From NCBI RefSeq assembly GCF_028596025.1, contig NZ_CP117167.1, forward strand, positions 2,976,001 through 3,040,000: DNA of 64,000 bases, written 5' to 3'. Position numbers and translations under genes: made by a program. The notes under the pieces were generated by a model. That model was not told the origin of the DNA. It saw nothing but the letters and a program-made list of their open reading frames with translations, and searched no databases. Shown piece after piece: positions 17,256-25,860 of this stretch. Numbering within the stretch: position 1 is the first letter of the stretch; every line of letters begins with the position of its first letter. This DNA comes from Mucilaginibacter jinjuensis (GTDB lineage: Bacteria; Bacteroidota; Bacteroidia; Sphingobacteriales; Sphingobacteriaceae).

Positions 17256-18719
17256 TTAAATTTTATATCCCAGTGAGATTCTGACATAAGGATATTTATT
17301 ATTCGTATCAGGATAGTTTTTGTAATAACCGTGTAAGAGTAAATACCCCCCTTCGGCGCCAAATGAGAGCTGTTTAACAATTCTGTATCGGGCTTCTCCG
17401 GCTAACTCGTGTAAAAAATGAGTAGATTCATTGCCATTTAAGGTTGCAAACCATCCGCCCCTATAATTGCCCAAAATAGCGAACCTGTTGTGTATTGTTA
17501 CTCCGGCTTGCCCCAACAAACTGAACCCTGGGCCATAATCATAATCACAGCCCTCGCCATAATGTAAATATGCATCTGGCACAGCGGCCAATATTACCGC
17601 ACCTGCACCAAACCTGGTGTTAAACTTAACGTCTTTGTTCTCATTGAAATATCTGGAATACAGGCTAAAGGTTACGGATTGTGCCCCGTATTCAAATGCG
17701 GCATTATGGTAAAAATCATAATTAGCGGTTAGGGACATAATTTGATCTTCGCGGTTATTAGATTTAATCTCCCAGGAAGAGAGCAGCCCGTTTACACTTA
17801 CATTATTTAATTTTGCGGTATCATCGGCACCCAGTTCTACCTTAATATCAAAATTATTGAATGGTTTTTTTGAAGCCGTGTACGGGTCTCCATAAAACAG
17901 CCTCAACCGGGCATACCAACCCGTCTTGCCTTTCGTAAACAGATTGCCACTGCGCTCATTGATTTGCCTGGCGCCTAAATCAATTTCGCCTATAGTTGAC
18001 ACGGTGTCGAGATCAGTGCCCGGTATAGTCGATACCTTCCCCCACTTGCCGTCCAACAGCCGGTTTAACCCATTCATCGGATCAATTAAAAATGCGGCTA
18101 TTTCACTTGCCTGCCTTTTTGCACCCCGCTGTCTTTTGTTAATAATGCGGTTTGATATCCGGTAGGTCATCTCTCCCAAAATTATACCACCAACACTTGT
18201 ATTAATTAGGTCATTAGGCGCCGGTGGATGCGTTTCGCCTGCTATTTCCCACATCAGGCTTCCGGCAACAGTTGCCGATGCCGACTGCCAGAAAGAATAG
18301 CCATTAGACCTGAAGGCGTTGAAATATAAATTTCCGTGATAAGGATGAGCTATTTGATTCGTCGTAAAATTATTGTCGTCCCACTCCCAACTGCTAGGTT
18401 TCAAATTATGACCAATACTGGCAAAGGTTATGTGGGCAAATTCAGCGTCCCGAACATAATAATTGTAAGACCATGGTATGATCTGCGCCAGCGTCCATTC
18501 GCCCGATGCTCGCCAAAAGTGTTTCTTAACAATTGCAGTATCCCCAGCCCGCTTCAAAAGAGCGGTATCCCTAATAGGTCTATTTAGTGATATGTATTTA
18601 AAAGTTCCTGATTTAGTTATGGTGGAGGCATAAAGGTTCCCATGAAACACACCAAGGCATACTAAGAGAAACATGCAGTAAAGCGACCGTTTTAACACAA
18701 TTTTATTTTCAGCAATCAT
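17256..18719 (-). CDS. DUF3943 domain outer-membrane protein
   Basis: 487 aa with an N-terminal hydrophobic signal (about residues 12-31). DUF3943 core at about 85-215: WSYNYYVRDAEFAHITF, NQIAHPYHGNLYFNAFRSNG, SLMWEIAGETHPPAPNDLINT and GGIILGEMTYR. The second half (about 250-487) is beta-rich and ends in YVRISLGYKI, consistent with a barrel. Role unknown. It is transcribed against its neighbours. Operator-like copy e lies 78 bp upstream of its start in coding orientation. Confidence 0.85.
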   Translation of the reverse strand: MIAENKIVLKRSLYCMFLLVCLGVFHGNLYASTITKSGTFKYISLNRPIRDTALLKRAGDTAIVKKHFWRASGEWTLAQIIPWSYNYYVRDAEFAHITFASIGHNLKPSSWEWDDNNFTTNQIAHPYHGNLYFNAFRSNGYSFWQSASATVAGSLMWEIAGETHPPAPNDLINTSVGGIILGEMTYRISNRIINKRQRGAKRQASEIAAFLIDPMNGLNRLLDGKWGKVSTIPGTDLDTVSTIGEIDLGARQINERSGNLFTKGKTGWYARLRLFYGDPYTASKKPFNNFDIKVELGADDTAKLNNVSVNGLLSSWEIKSNNREDQIMSLTANYDFYHNAAFEYGAQSVTFSLYSRYFNENKDVKFNTRFGAGAVILAAVPDAYLHYGEGCDYDYGPGFSLLGQAGVTIHNRFAILGNYRGGWFATLNGNESTHFLHELAGEARYRIVKQLSFGAEGGYLLLHGYYKNYPDTNNKYPYVRISLGYKI

Positions 18720-18796
18720 TATTTAAAATTTATTGAAAATCTACTACAATGTTATCATACAGACGGTGGATTACGGCTTCACTAAGAGCTGACAAA

Positions 18797-18819
18797 GGCG
18801 CATATTGCAATTTGACACC
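18797..18819 (-). promoter_or_regulatory. Operator-like motif, copy e
   Basis: On the minus strand it reads ggtgtcaaattgcaatatgc followed by gcc, identical to copies b and d through most of the core. It lies upstream of the minus-strand DUF3943 gene. The remainder of 18720-19257 contains no coding sequence I can support on either strand. Confidence 0.6.
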
Positions 18820-19257
18820 AAATTTTATTCGAGTAGATTCTATAACTTATTTGGCCTGCTCTGCCACGAAAATATTGCAGAGGATTTTTGCCTTATTCAG
18901 TCAATTTGTTTTGCGGCGTGACCAGAGATTCAATAACAGTGATGGCATAATTAGTGAAGACGGGAGAGGAATGCAATTGATTTTGTTGCGCTTTGTAATT
19001 AAAATAAATTTGAGACAATGGGAAAGTGCCTTGAACACTAATTTCCTTTGATTTACGACGACATGAATAAGAAATATCGGTAGCTAAGATTATCAACTGG
19101 ATATATAAAATTTAAAGATCGTTTTTTTAAAGTTTCAAATTTCAATTTGCTACTTAAAAGCCCAATAATTAATTGACCTCGTCATACAAGTTTCCCAAAT
19201 TTGGTAATGTGCTTAGTATTTAGGGGTAAAGCTAAACACATGTTTTCATAGGTTATA

Positions 19258-19281
19258 AGTCAGGTCCCCACGGACCTGACT
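19258..19281 (+). terminator. Strong hairpin without an obvious upstream gene
   Basis: Arms at 19258-19267 and 19272-19281 (agtcaggtcc and its complement) with a 4-base loop, followed by ttcttt. This is a good intrinsic terminator on the plus strand, but no recognisable plus-strand gene precedes it in 18720-19257. It may end a small RNA or be left over from a lost gene. Confidence 0.6.
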
Positions 19282-19323
19282 TTCTTTAATCGTATTTTAA
19301 AAGAGTTGTTAAAAGAGAATGTC

Positions 19324-19578
19324 ATGAAACCTAAATATTTATTCTATATCGTAATGATTGTGGTGTTGCATTACGAAGTTGGTAGGCTGGTAAGCAACGG
19401 GGAGTCGCGTGATATCGACGATTCATCTTATGAAAAGGGAGTAAGACTAAATGATACATCCAACAAGAGTGATATTGAGTTTACCTACCAGGATAAAGAT
19501 ATTAAACTAAAAGGTGTGCATCAATTGCGTATAATCAATGCACACCATTACAAACAATGCCATTTTAAAATATGGTGA
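19324..19578 (+). CDS. Small single-pass membrane hypothetical protein, 84 aa
   Basis: Starts at the ATG at 19324, giving MKPKYLFYIVMIVVLHYEVG as an N-terminal hydrophobic segment, followed by a polar Asp/Lys/Ser-rich stretch. An in-frame ATG at 19306 adds six residues. No family recognised. It lies just after the orphan hairpin and before the recombinase region, so it may be cargo of that element or a truncated gene. The stretch 19579-19724 has no gene I can support. Confidence 0.4.
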   Translation: MKPKYLFYIVMIVVLHYEVGRLVSNGESRDIDDSSYEKGVRLNDTSNKSDIEFTYQDKDIKLKGVHQLRIINAHHYKQCHFKIW

Positions 19579-19724
19579 TTTATAAAATATGATTGCAAAT
19601 CCATGAAAGCCCCCTTAGCAGTAAGGTTTTTAAGGATTTGAAATCTCTACAGCCGCTCTAAGCGACGCTATTGCAAATCGCTTGTGATGTTTTAACTTAT
19701 TGATTTCATACAAGCAGGACTAAA

Positions 19725-20028
19725 TCACGAAGTAGTAAAGAGTATTTTTATATGATTTGACCTAACCGAATGATTCCTGGCCAGCCTTGCGACCTGGATG
19801 AGCTCCTTAGAAAAATTGTTTTTCAGCTAACCGCTTAAAGTCCTCCCGTAAAAATTGCAAATGAATTGCTTCAAACATATTGAAGTGCGTACTGTCTTTA
19901 ATTTAAATGTTTAACGCCCCTTCGTTGGTGCCCGCGATTACAATGATATTGTCGCCAGTTTTCTCAAATCTTCCATAAAATGGTTCGAGAAGCGCCCAGT
20001 AGGGAGCACTTGGTGATTTAATTGACAA
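19725..20028 (-). pseudogene. Decayed C-terminal fragment of an unrecognised protein
   Basis: On the minus strand one frame reads APYWALLEPFYGRFEKTGDN, then IIVIAGTNEGALNI and a TAA stop. It continues in the same frame as IKDSTHFNMFEAIHL and LREDFKRLAEKQF. A one-base slip in a T-run shifts it to SKELIQVARLARNHSVRSN and a final stop at 19725. The consistent protein-like sequence across one stop and one frameshift indicates a degraded gene of about 95 codons. The family is not known to me. Part of it is repeated at 1128-1195. Confidence 0.5.
19937..20004. repeat. 67-bp dispersed repeat, copy 2
   Basis: Matches 1128-1195 at about 59 of 67 positions. It lies within the pseudogene at 19725-20028 and about 240 bp before the recombinase partner gene, whereas copy 1 adjoins the recombinase relic. 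The shared context suggests both mark the edges of related insertions. Confidence 0.75.
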
Positions 20029-20240
20029 AAATTAGAAGCGATTTTTCGCTTTGCACAAATACAATCAAAGAAGGTTGGGTGTTTACTAAAATTTCTATGG
20101 GTAAATACATCTTGCAATGGTTTTAGTAATCGCGCGATTGTCAAATTTAAGAACACCAAAATTTATTAATCGCACGTTGCGAACTCCCTGCGAAAAGCTT
20201 GCTTTCTAAATAGACATCTTTGGTCGCTAAGAACTAAAAG

Positions 20241-20396
20241 ATGGTTGACGAGAAACGCAATATTACCCCAGAGCAAGCGATTAAAATTCTTCAAGAGCAT
20301 GGGACAAATGTTACAATTGAGGAAGTTCAAAAAATATTGGATTTTCTTTATAAAATAGGTAAATTGTCTGTTAATCAATACATTGAAATTAATTAA
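20241..20396 (+). CDS. Small recombinase-partner protein, 51 aa
   Basis: The ATG at 20241 opens a 51-codon frame ending at 20396, only 5 bases before the recombinase start. The protein is acidic and helical: ITPEQAIKILQEHG, VTIEEVQKILDFLYKIGKL, then SVNQYIEIN. This composition, two helices with a DFLYK segment, matches small proteins I recall next to site-specific recombinases in other Bacteroidota, but the family has no function known to me. Tight spacing implies co-transcription and possibly a directionality or DNA-binding helper role (inference). Confidence 0.7.
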   Translation: MVDEKRNITPEQAIKILQEHGTNVTIEEVQKILDFLYKIGKLSVNQYIEIN

Positions 20397-20401
20397 AGCT
20401 G

Positions 20402-21970
20402 ATGAAAAACGCTGATTTGTATGTTAGAGTTAGCACTGACGAGCAGGCAGATAAGGGATACTCGCAAAGGGACCAAGAGGAAAGGTTGATCAAATACTGC
20501 GAATCCAACTCGATTAAAGTAAGGAAAATAATTTTTGAGGATCATTCAGCTAAAACATTTAACCGTCCTCAATGGGCTAAATATCTTTCCGAAATTAAAA
20601 AGCAGAAGGGTAGAGGATCTGATTTAGTTCTATTCACAAAATGGGATAGATTTAGTCGTAACGCAGGTGATGCATACCAAATGATTGCCACACTTAGAAA
20701 ATTGGAAATCGACCCTCAAGCAATAGAGCAACCTCTAAACATGGAGATACCGGAAAGTAAAATCATGCTTGCGGTTTATTTAGCTTCTCCGGAAGTAGAA
20801 AATGACAGGCGTGCCTTAAATGTTAAACATGGCATGAGACGTGCACGCAAAGAAGGTCGGTATATGGGAGTAGCGCCTATAGGATATAATAATAAAACGA
20901 GGGAAAACGGAACCAAATACATAGCTCCTAATTTAGAAGAAGCACCATTTATGCAATGGATCTTTGCGGCTATTGCTGACGGAATATTCGCACCTGACCA
21001 GATTCGGAAATTGGCTAATGAAAAAGGTTTTATGATAAGCCGAGCAAATTTTTACAGAGAAATAAGAAACCCTGTTTATTGTGGAAAAATCGTCATCAAG
21101 CAATATAAAGAAGAAAAGGAACATTTAGTTAACGGATTACATGAGGCATTAATTTCAGAGGCGTTATTTTATAAGGTGCAGGATATTCTACAAGGGAATA
21201 AAATTGTGATGCGCGCACAGGCGCTTAAGATTCACGAAGCGCTGCCTTTGCAAGGGTTAATGGAGTGTGCTACCTGCGACCGACAGTTAACTGGCAGCGC
21301 ATCAAAAGGTCGTTCAGGATATTATTTCTATTATCATGCGCAAGCAAGTTATGGGTGCGGGTGTAGATATAAAGCAGATGAAATAAACAATTCTATCATA
21401 ATGGAATTAGAAAAATTCATTCCAAGACCGGGTATGGCTGAACTTTATAAGATGGTGATCATGGATATTTACAAGAATAATAGAGGTTCAATTCAGGATG
21501 AGCGAAAAGATTTAATGGATAAGATTGAAAGGCTCAATGATAAGTTGGCTAACGCAAGGGGACTTTTATTTGACGGGAAGGTGGAGCCGGAAGATTTTGT
21601 AATTATGAAGAAGGATTGTGAAGCGAAAATTAAAAGATTGGAGATTTGTCTTACCGAGATAAAAGTTCAACATTCAAGCTTTGCGAGCCTTGATACAATG
21701 ATTCTAAAGGCAATTGAGGCCCTTTCAGACCTTAAAAATCTTTATTTGAAAAGTGACGTTGTTAAAAAGAGAGAAATACTTGGTTCGATATTTCGGAAAA
21801 AACTACGATTTGAAAAAAGTGAATATCGAACCGGTGATTTGAATGAAGTAGTGACTCTTATCTTTCAGATTAACAATCAGTTAGGTCACAAAAAAAACGG
21901 GAAAGAACGTCTTTTAAAACGCCTTTCCCGTCCAGTACTCAGAGCGGGAATCGAACCCGCACGCCTTTAA
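20402..21970 (+). CDS. Large serine recombinase (resolvase/invertase family integrase)
   Basis: 522 aa. N-terminal resolvase catalytic domain (about 1-150) with nucleophile Ser11 in YVRVSTDEQ and the Arg-rich active site region (KWDRFSRN, then EVENDRRALNVKHGMRRA). Recombinase domain at about 160-265 (APIGYNN, then GFMISRANFYREIRNPVYCG). Zinc-ribbon at about 280-325 with CATC and CGC pairs. A coiled-coil follows (about 360-420) and a C-terminal stretch REILGSIFRKKLRFEK. Such enzymes integrate mobile elements at specific att sites. Its last about 25 codons run through a hairpin and into the minus-strand tRNA-Leu gene, stopping inside it, so the tRNA 3' region is the likely integration site. A 51-aa gene precedes it. 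Confidence 0.93.
   Translation: MKNADLYVRVSTDEQADKGYSQRDQEERLIKYCESNSIKVRKIIFEDHSAKTFNRPQWAKYLSEIKKQKGRGSDLVLFTKWDRFSRNAGDAYQMIATLRKLEIDPQAIEQPLNMEIPESKIMLAVYLASPEVENDRRALNVKHGMRRARKEGRYMGVAPIGYNNKTRENGTKYIAPNLEEAPFMQWIFAAIADGIFAPDQIRKLANEKGFMISRANFYREIRNPVYCGKIVIKQYKEEKEHLVNGLHEALISEALFYKVQDILQGNKIVMRAQALKIHEALPLQGLMECATCDRQLTGSASKGRSGYYFYYHAQASYGCGCRYKADEINNSIIMELEKFIPRPGMAELYKMVIMDIYKNNRGSIQDERKDLMDKIERLNDKLANARGLLFDGKVEPEDFVIMKKDCEAKIKRLEICLTEIKVQHSSFASLDTMILKAIEALSDLKNLYLKSDVVKKREILGSIFRKKLRFEKSEYRTGDLNEVVTLIFQINNQLGHKKNGKERLLKRLSRPVLRAGIEPARL
21897..21931 (-). terminator. Intrinsic terminator of tRNA-Leu, inside the recombinase frame
   Basis: Arms 21897-21905 and 21923-21931 (acgggaaag and its complement) with further pairing inside. 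On the minus strand a run of eight T follows (A-run at 21890-21897). It sits 5 bases after the tRNA 3' end, so it should end the tRNA transcript. The recombinase coding frame crosses it on the other strand. Confidence 0.8.
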
Positions 21971-22020
21971 CGGGCACAGGATTTTAAGTCCTGCGTGTCT
22001 ACCAGTTCCACCATCTGAGC
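21936..22020 (-). tRNA. tRNA-Leu (anticodon TAA)
   Basis: 85 nt including the discriminator A. Acceptor arms GCTCAGA and TCTGAGT pair with one G-U. The anticodon loop CTTAAAA sits on stem CAGGA/TCCTG, giving anticodon TAA. A long variable arm (GTGCCCGTTAAAGGCGT) marks a class II tRNA, and the T loop GGTTCGATTCC is intact. No CCA is encoded. The 3' half overlaps the end of the recombinase coding frame on the opposite strand. Confidence 0.95.
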
Positions 22021-22041
22021 AGGTGTTCACCTTTTAAAAAC

Positions 22042-22065
22042 AAATCCCTCCGTGAGGAAGGATTT
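22042..22065 (-). terminator. Hairpin between tRNA-Gly and tRNA-Leu
   Basis: Arms 22042-22051 and 22056-22065 pair at 9 of 10 positions, followed on the minus strand by gtttttaaaa. Probable terminator or processing hairpin after tRNA-Gly. Confidence 0.5.
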
Positions 22066-22071
22066 TGTTGG

Positions 22072-22144
<73 letters not shown>

Positions 22145-22246
22145 ATTAAGTATTTCGCCGTGGCTAATACCGTTTGTTTTGGTGATGCAAATATAGGGAG
22201 ATTTAAAAGTTCTGCAAGGGCTTGCTTTAATTTTTTTAAAAGTTTT

Positions 22247-22735
22247 TTATAAGTCGCTGTTTTTCATGATAGATAAAATTAAATCCATCTCAAATCCACG
22301 GCTCAAAGCATACTGTTTTACCTTGTAATCGCGTTTAAACGCATCTTTTTCGGTTGTCTCCCTTAATTTCTTATCAATTACCTTTTGCAAAACGGCTAGA
22401 TAATCGTCGCCATCAAGGCTTAACAAAGCTTTTTTTATCAGCGGATCTGATACTCTTTTTAGCTTCAACCCTTGTTTTATTTTGCCTTTGCCCCAGTGTT
22501 TTAGGTTCATTTTTCCACGTGCATAAGCCTGGGCAAAACGCAGTTCGTTTAAAAAATTGCCTTCAATCAGTAGGCCAATTATACGTTCAATAGCATCGGG
22601 GTATAAGCCCCATTCATATAGTTTATCGCGTACTTCCTGTTGCGACCGTTCCTGGTAGGCGCAGTAGTGTTCGGCTTTGGCCAGACCTGCTTTTTCATCT
22701 GTAATCTTTTTTCGTGGTTTTGGCTCGTCCATCAA
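22247..22735 (-). CDS. recX: Regulatory protein RecX
   Basis: 162 aa, typical RecX length. Three tandem helical repeats are visible: residues about 15-55 (AEHYCAYQERSQQEVRDKL), about 60-105 (GNFLNELRFAQAYARGKMN, with the conserved FA.AYAR), and about 110-160. RecX proteins bind RecA filaments and limit recombinase activity. The gene diverges from murF-alr with about 54 bp between the starts, and lies just beyond the two tRNA genes at what looks like the start of the core genome. recA itself is not in the window. Confidence 0.93.
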   Translation of the reverse strand: MMDEPKPRKKITDEKAGLAKAEHYCAYQERSQQEVRDKLYEWGLYPDAIERIIGLLIEGNFLNELRFAQAYARGKMNLKHWGKGKIKQGLKLKRVSDPLIKKALLSLDGDDYLAVLQKVIDKKLRETTEKDAFKRDYKVKQYALSRGFEMDLILSIMKNSDL

Positions 22736-22789
22736 AACTAAAGTAATCTAAATTTCTTCTATTGGCATAAATATCTTCAAATTCGTGCT

Positions 22790-25252
22790 ATGCTAAGCAG
22801 TCTATATTCCATCAAAGAAGTTAAGCAAATAATAAATGCACACGGCCCCATCATACGAGAGGCCACAGTTAGTGTGCTGTTAACCGATAGCCGCCGAGTT
22901 ATTAATGCCGCGGAAGCCCTGTTTTTTGCCCTGAGCGGCCGCCGCGACGGTCACGATTTTATCCCTGAAGCCTATAATGCCGGGGTACGCAGTTTTGTGG
23001 TAACTCATGAACCTGCAGAGCGTTATTCGGGCTCTAATTTCCTGGTGGTTGATAACGTGCTTCAAGCCTTACAGGTGTTGGCAGCTTACCATCGTAATGA
23101 ATTTGATTTACAGGTAATTGGCATTACGGGCAGCAATGGCAAAACCATTATTAAAGAGTGGCTGTACCAGCTTTTGTCGCCCGATAAAAATATTGTGCGT
23201 AACCCTAAAAGCTACAACTCGCAGGTAGGGGTGCCGCTTTCTGTTTGGCAAATTAATAAGGATCATGATCTGGGTATTTTCGAAGCTGGTATTTCAACCG
23301 TCGACGAAATGGAAGACCTTGAGAAAATGATTAAACCACAGATCGGTGTGTTTACCCACATCGGGTCTGCACATGATGAGGGCTTTAAAAGCAGGCGCGA
23401 AAAAGTACTCGAAAAATTAAAGTTGTTTAAAAATTCGGAACTGCTGATCTATAATTACGATCAACTTTTAGATTATAAAAAAGACATCCCAACGCCAAAA
23501 CAATTTACCTGGAGCCAGAAATTTAAGGGAGCCGATCTGTATGTTTTTAGCGAAACTATTATCGCCAAAAAGTATTATCTGCGGGCCAAATACCAAGGAA
23601 AAGAGATTGAATGCTTAATCCCTTTCCTCGACCAGGCTTCGGTTGAGAATGCGATTGTTTGCTGGTCTACCATGCTGGCCATGGGCTACGATCCGGTGGA
23701 GATTGATCACCGCATTGAGCATCTTACCGCCGTGAGTATGCGCTTAGAGCTGAAAACCGGTATAAATGATTGTACTATAATTGATGATTCGTATAACTCT
23801 GATATTCAATCATTAGAGATAGCGTTAGATTACCTGAGTCAGCAAAATCAGCATCAAACCAAAACATTGATCCTGTCGGATATTTATCAGTCTGGCCTGG
23901 CGCAAGACCAGTTGTACAAACAGGTTGCCAATATGGTGAAGACTAAGAAGATTGACAAGCTGATAGGGGTGGGCGAAGCTATTTCGGCGCATCAGGAGTA
24001 TTTTGATATTCTGAAGAAACATTTCTATCCCGATACTACCGCATTATTAAAAGATCTGGGTAACCTGGAATTTAGCGGCGAAACGATATTGATAAAAGGC
24101 TCACGTACGTTCGAATTTGAGCGTATCAGCAAGGCTTTATCACAAAAGGCGCACGAAACCTTGATGGAGATCAACCTCAATGCGATGATTGATAACCTGA
24201 ATTTTTACAGGTCGAAATTACTGCCTGGTGTTAGGGTAATGGTGATGGTAAAAGCGTTTTCTTACGGCAGCGGGACTTTTGAGATAGCCAATGTGCTGCA
24301 ATATGCGAAGGTAGATTACCTTGCCGTGGCATATATCGATGAAGGCGTAGCCCTGCGCGAAAGCGGGATTAAACTACCTATTATGGTGTTAAATCCCGAA
24401 CCATCTGCCTTTGATAAAATGGTGGATAATGATCTGGAGCCAGAGATCTACAGCTTTACACTACTGGATGAATTTGTGAAATTTGCTTATCAACAGGAAA
24501 TAATTGATTACCCGGTTCACCTTAAAATTGATACCGGTATGCACCGCCTTGGTTTCGAAGGTTATGAGATTGATACGCTGTGTGATTTCCTCGAAGAGAT
24601 AAAATACATCAAAGTAAAGTCTGTTTTCTCGCACCTGGCAGCCAGCGGAGAGCCCGAACACGATAGCTTTACGCTAACCCAGATGAAACGTTTTGAGAAG
24701 GCTTATTTGCAGATAGAACAGGCTTTGGGTTATAAGTTTATCAGACATATTGCCAATACTTCGGCGATTATCCGTTGGCCAATGGCACAATATGATATGG
24801 TGCGATTGGGCATTGGTTTGTATGGCATAGATTCGGCCGTACCCGATCATTTGAATGGCTTACAAACCGTGGCTACCTTAAAAACCAGTGTATCGCAGGT
24901 GAAAAAGATCCCTAATGGCGAAACTGTGGGCTACAGCCGTTTGGGCAAATTAAATAAAGACGGTAAAATTGCAACCGTACGTATCGGTTATGCCGATGGT
25001 TACATCCGTGCCTTTGGCAACGGCGTGGGCAAAATGATGATCAAAGGTGTGGCTGCCCCAACGGTGGGAAATATTGCCATGGATATGTGCATGATTGACG
25101 TTAGCGACATTGATGTTAAGGAAGGCGACGAGGTAATTATATTTAACGACAGGCAAGGTATAGAGGCCATGGCGAAACAGGTTAACACCATCCCTTACGA
25201 AATATTAACAAATATTTCACAGCGGGTAAAAAGAGTGTACTTTTATGAGTAG
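22790..25252 (+). CDS. murF-alr: Bifunctional MurF ligase / alanine racemase
   Basis: 820 aa, a fusion of two peptidoglycan enzymes. The N-terminal MurF part (1 to about 455) has the ATP site GITGSNGKT (111-119) and the Mur-type segments GVFTHIGSAHDEGF and IDDSYNSDIQSL. It would add D-Ala-D-Ala to UDP-MurNAc-tripeptide. The C-terminal alanine racemase part (about 459-820) begins MEINLNAMIDNL, has the PLP lysine Lys488 in MVKAFSYGSG, the segment KIDTGMHRLGF, and the base Tyr in VGYSRLGK. It makes D-Ala from L-Ala, supplying the substrate chain. The fusion is known in Bacteroidota. Although some MurF residues differ from the E. coli form (HIGSAHDEG instead of NIGPAHLEG), the domain is complete. 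Confidence 0.94.
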   Translation: MLSSLYSIKEVKQIINAHGPIIREATVSVLLTDSRRVINAAEALFFALSGRRDGHDFIPEAYNAGVRSFVVTHEPAERYSGSNFLVVDNVLQALQVLAAYHRNEFDLQVIGITGSNGKTIIKEWLYQLLSPDKNIVRNPKSYNSQVGVPLSVWQINKDHDLGIFEAGISTVDEMEDLEKMIKPQIGVFTHIGSAHDEGFKSRREKVLEKLKLFKNSELLIYNYDQLLDYKKDIPTPKQFTWSQKFKGADLYVFSETIIAKKYYLRAKYQGKEIECLIPFLDQASVENAIVCWSTMLAMGYDPVEIDHRIEHLTAVSMRLELKTGINDCTIIDDSYNSDIQSLEIALDYLSQQNQHQTKTLILSDIYQSGLAQDQLYKQVANMVKTKKIDKLIGVGEAISAHQEYFDILKKHFYPDTTALLKDLGNLEFSGETILIKGSRTFEFERISKALSQKAHETLMEINLNAMIDNLNFYRSKLLPGVRVMVMVKAFSYGSGTFEIANVLQYAKVDYLAVAYIDEGVALRESGIKLPIMVLNPEPSAFDKMVDNDLEPEIYSFTLLDEFVKFAYQQEIIDYPVHLKIDTGMHRLGFEGYEIDTLCDFLEEIKYIKVKSVFSHLAASGEPEHDSFTLTQMKRFEKAYLQIEQALGYKFIRHIANTSAIIRWPMAQYDMVRLGIGLYGIDSAVPDHLNGLQTVATLKTSVSQVKKIPNGETVGYSRLGKLNKDGKIATVRIGYADGYIRAFGNGVGKMMIKGVAAPTVGNIAMDMCMIDVSDIDVKEGDEVIIFNDRQGIEAMAKQVNTIPYEILTNISQRVKRVYFYE

Positions 25253-25269
25253 AAATTTAGCCCATCGCC

Positions 25270-25860
25270 ATGAACAAAATTGCCCGCGCTTTACTTAATT
25301 ATTTTGTTAAAGGCTTACTGATTGTAGTGCCTTTGGGTGCTGCCTGTTTCTTAATTTATTGGGCTGTATCCGGTATTGATAAGGCTCTTAACCTCAGTGA
25401 TTTATTGTGGATTAGCCCCACAACGCATAAGCCGGTTTACATACCCGGTATGGGGATTTTAAGCGTTGTGGTTTTCATTTTTATTTGCGGTTTTATAGTA
25501 ACCACCATTATTACCGACCCGATAAAAAACTGGTTCAACCGCTGGCTAAACAGGTTACCGCTATTCAAATTTCTGTATTCATCAATCAAAGATTTAACCG
25601 AAGCTTTTGTAGGCGAGGAGAAGAAATTTAACGAACCCGTACTGGTTGATATGAATGGCAGCAAACGCATAGGCTTCCTTACCCAGCACGATTTAAGCAG
25701 CATTGGCCTACCCGGCGAAGTGGCCATCTATTTCCCCTGGTCTTACTCATTTGCAGGGCAGGTGGTGATAGTATCCGCCGATAAAGTAAAACCGATTGAT
25801 AAGAGCGCCGCGCAGATTATGAAGTTTGTGATTTCGGGTGGGGTTAGCGGGTTGGAATAG
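25270..25860 (+). CDS. DUF502 family membrane protein
   Basis: 196 aa. Two hydrophobic helices (about 12-32 and 58-80) with the family pattern LLIVVPLGAACFLIYW and IPGMGILSVVVFIFICGFIV, then the conserved segments LPLFKFLYSSIKDLTEAF, FLTQHDL and PWSYSFAGQVVIV. Function unknown. It follows murF-alr by 17 bp, so it is probably co-transcribed. Its 3' end overlaps the convergent HxlR gene by 17 bp. Confidence 0.88.
   Translation: MNKIARALLNYFVKGLLIVVPLGAACFLIYWAVSGIDKALNLSDLLWISPTTHKPVYIPGMGILSVVVFIFICGFIVTTIITDPIKNWFNRWLNRLPLFKFLYSSIKDLTEAFVGEEKKFNEPVLVDMNGSKRIGFLTQHDLSSIGLPGEVAIYFPWSYSFAGQVVIVSADKVKPIDKSAAQIMKFVISGGVSGLE

Noticed and set aside
18749..19096. Overlapping frames on both strands (100 and 67 codons)
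   Set aside because: No recognisable protein features, and neither frame has a plausible start context; I treat the region as non-coding.
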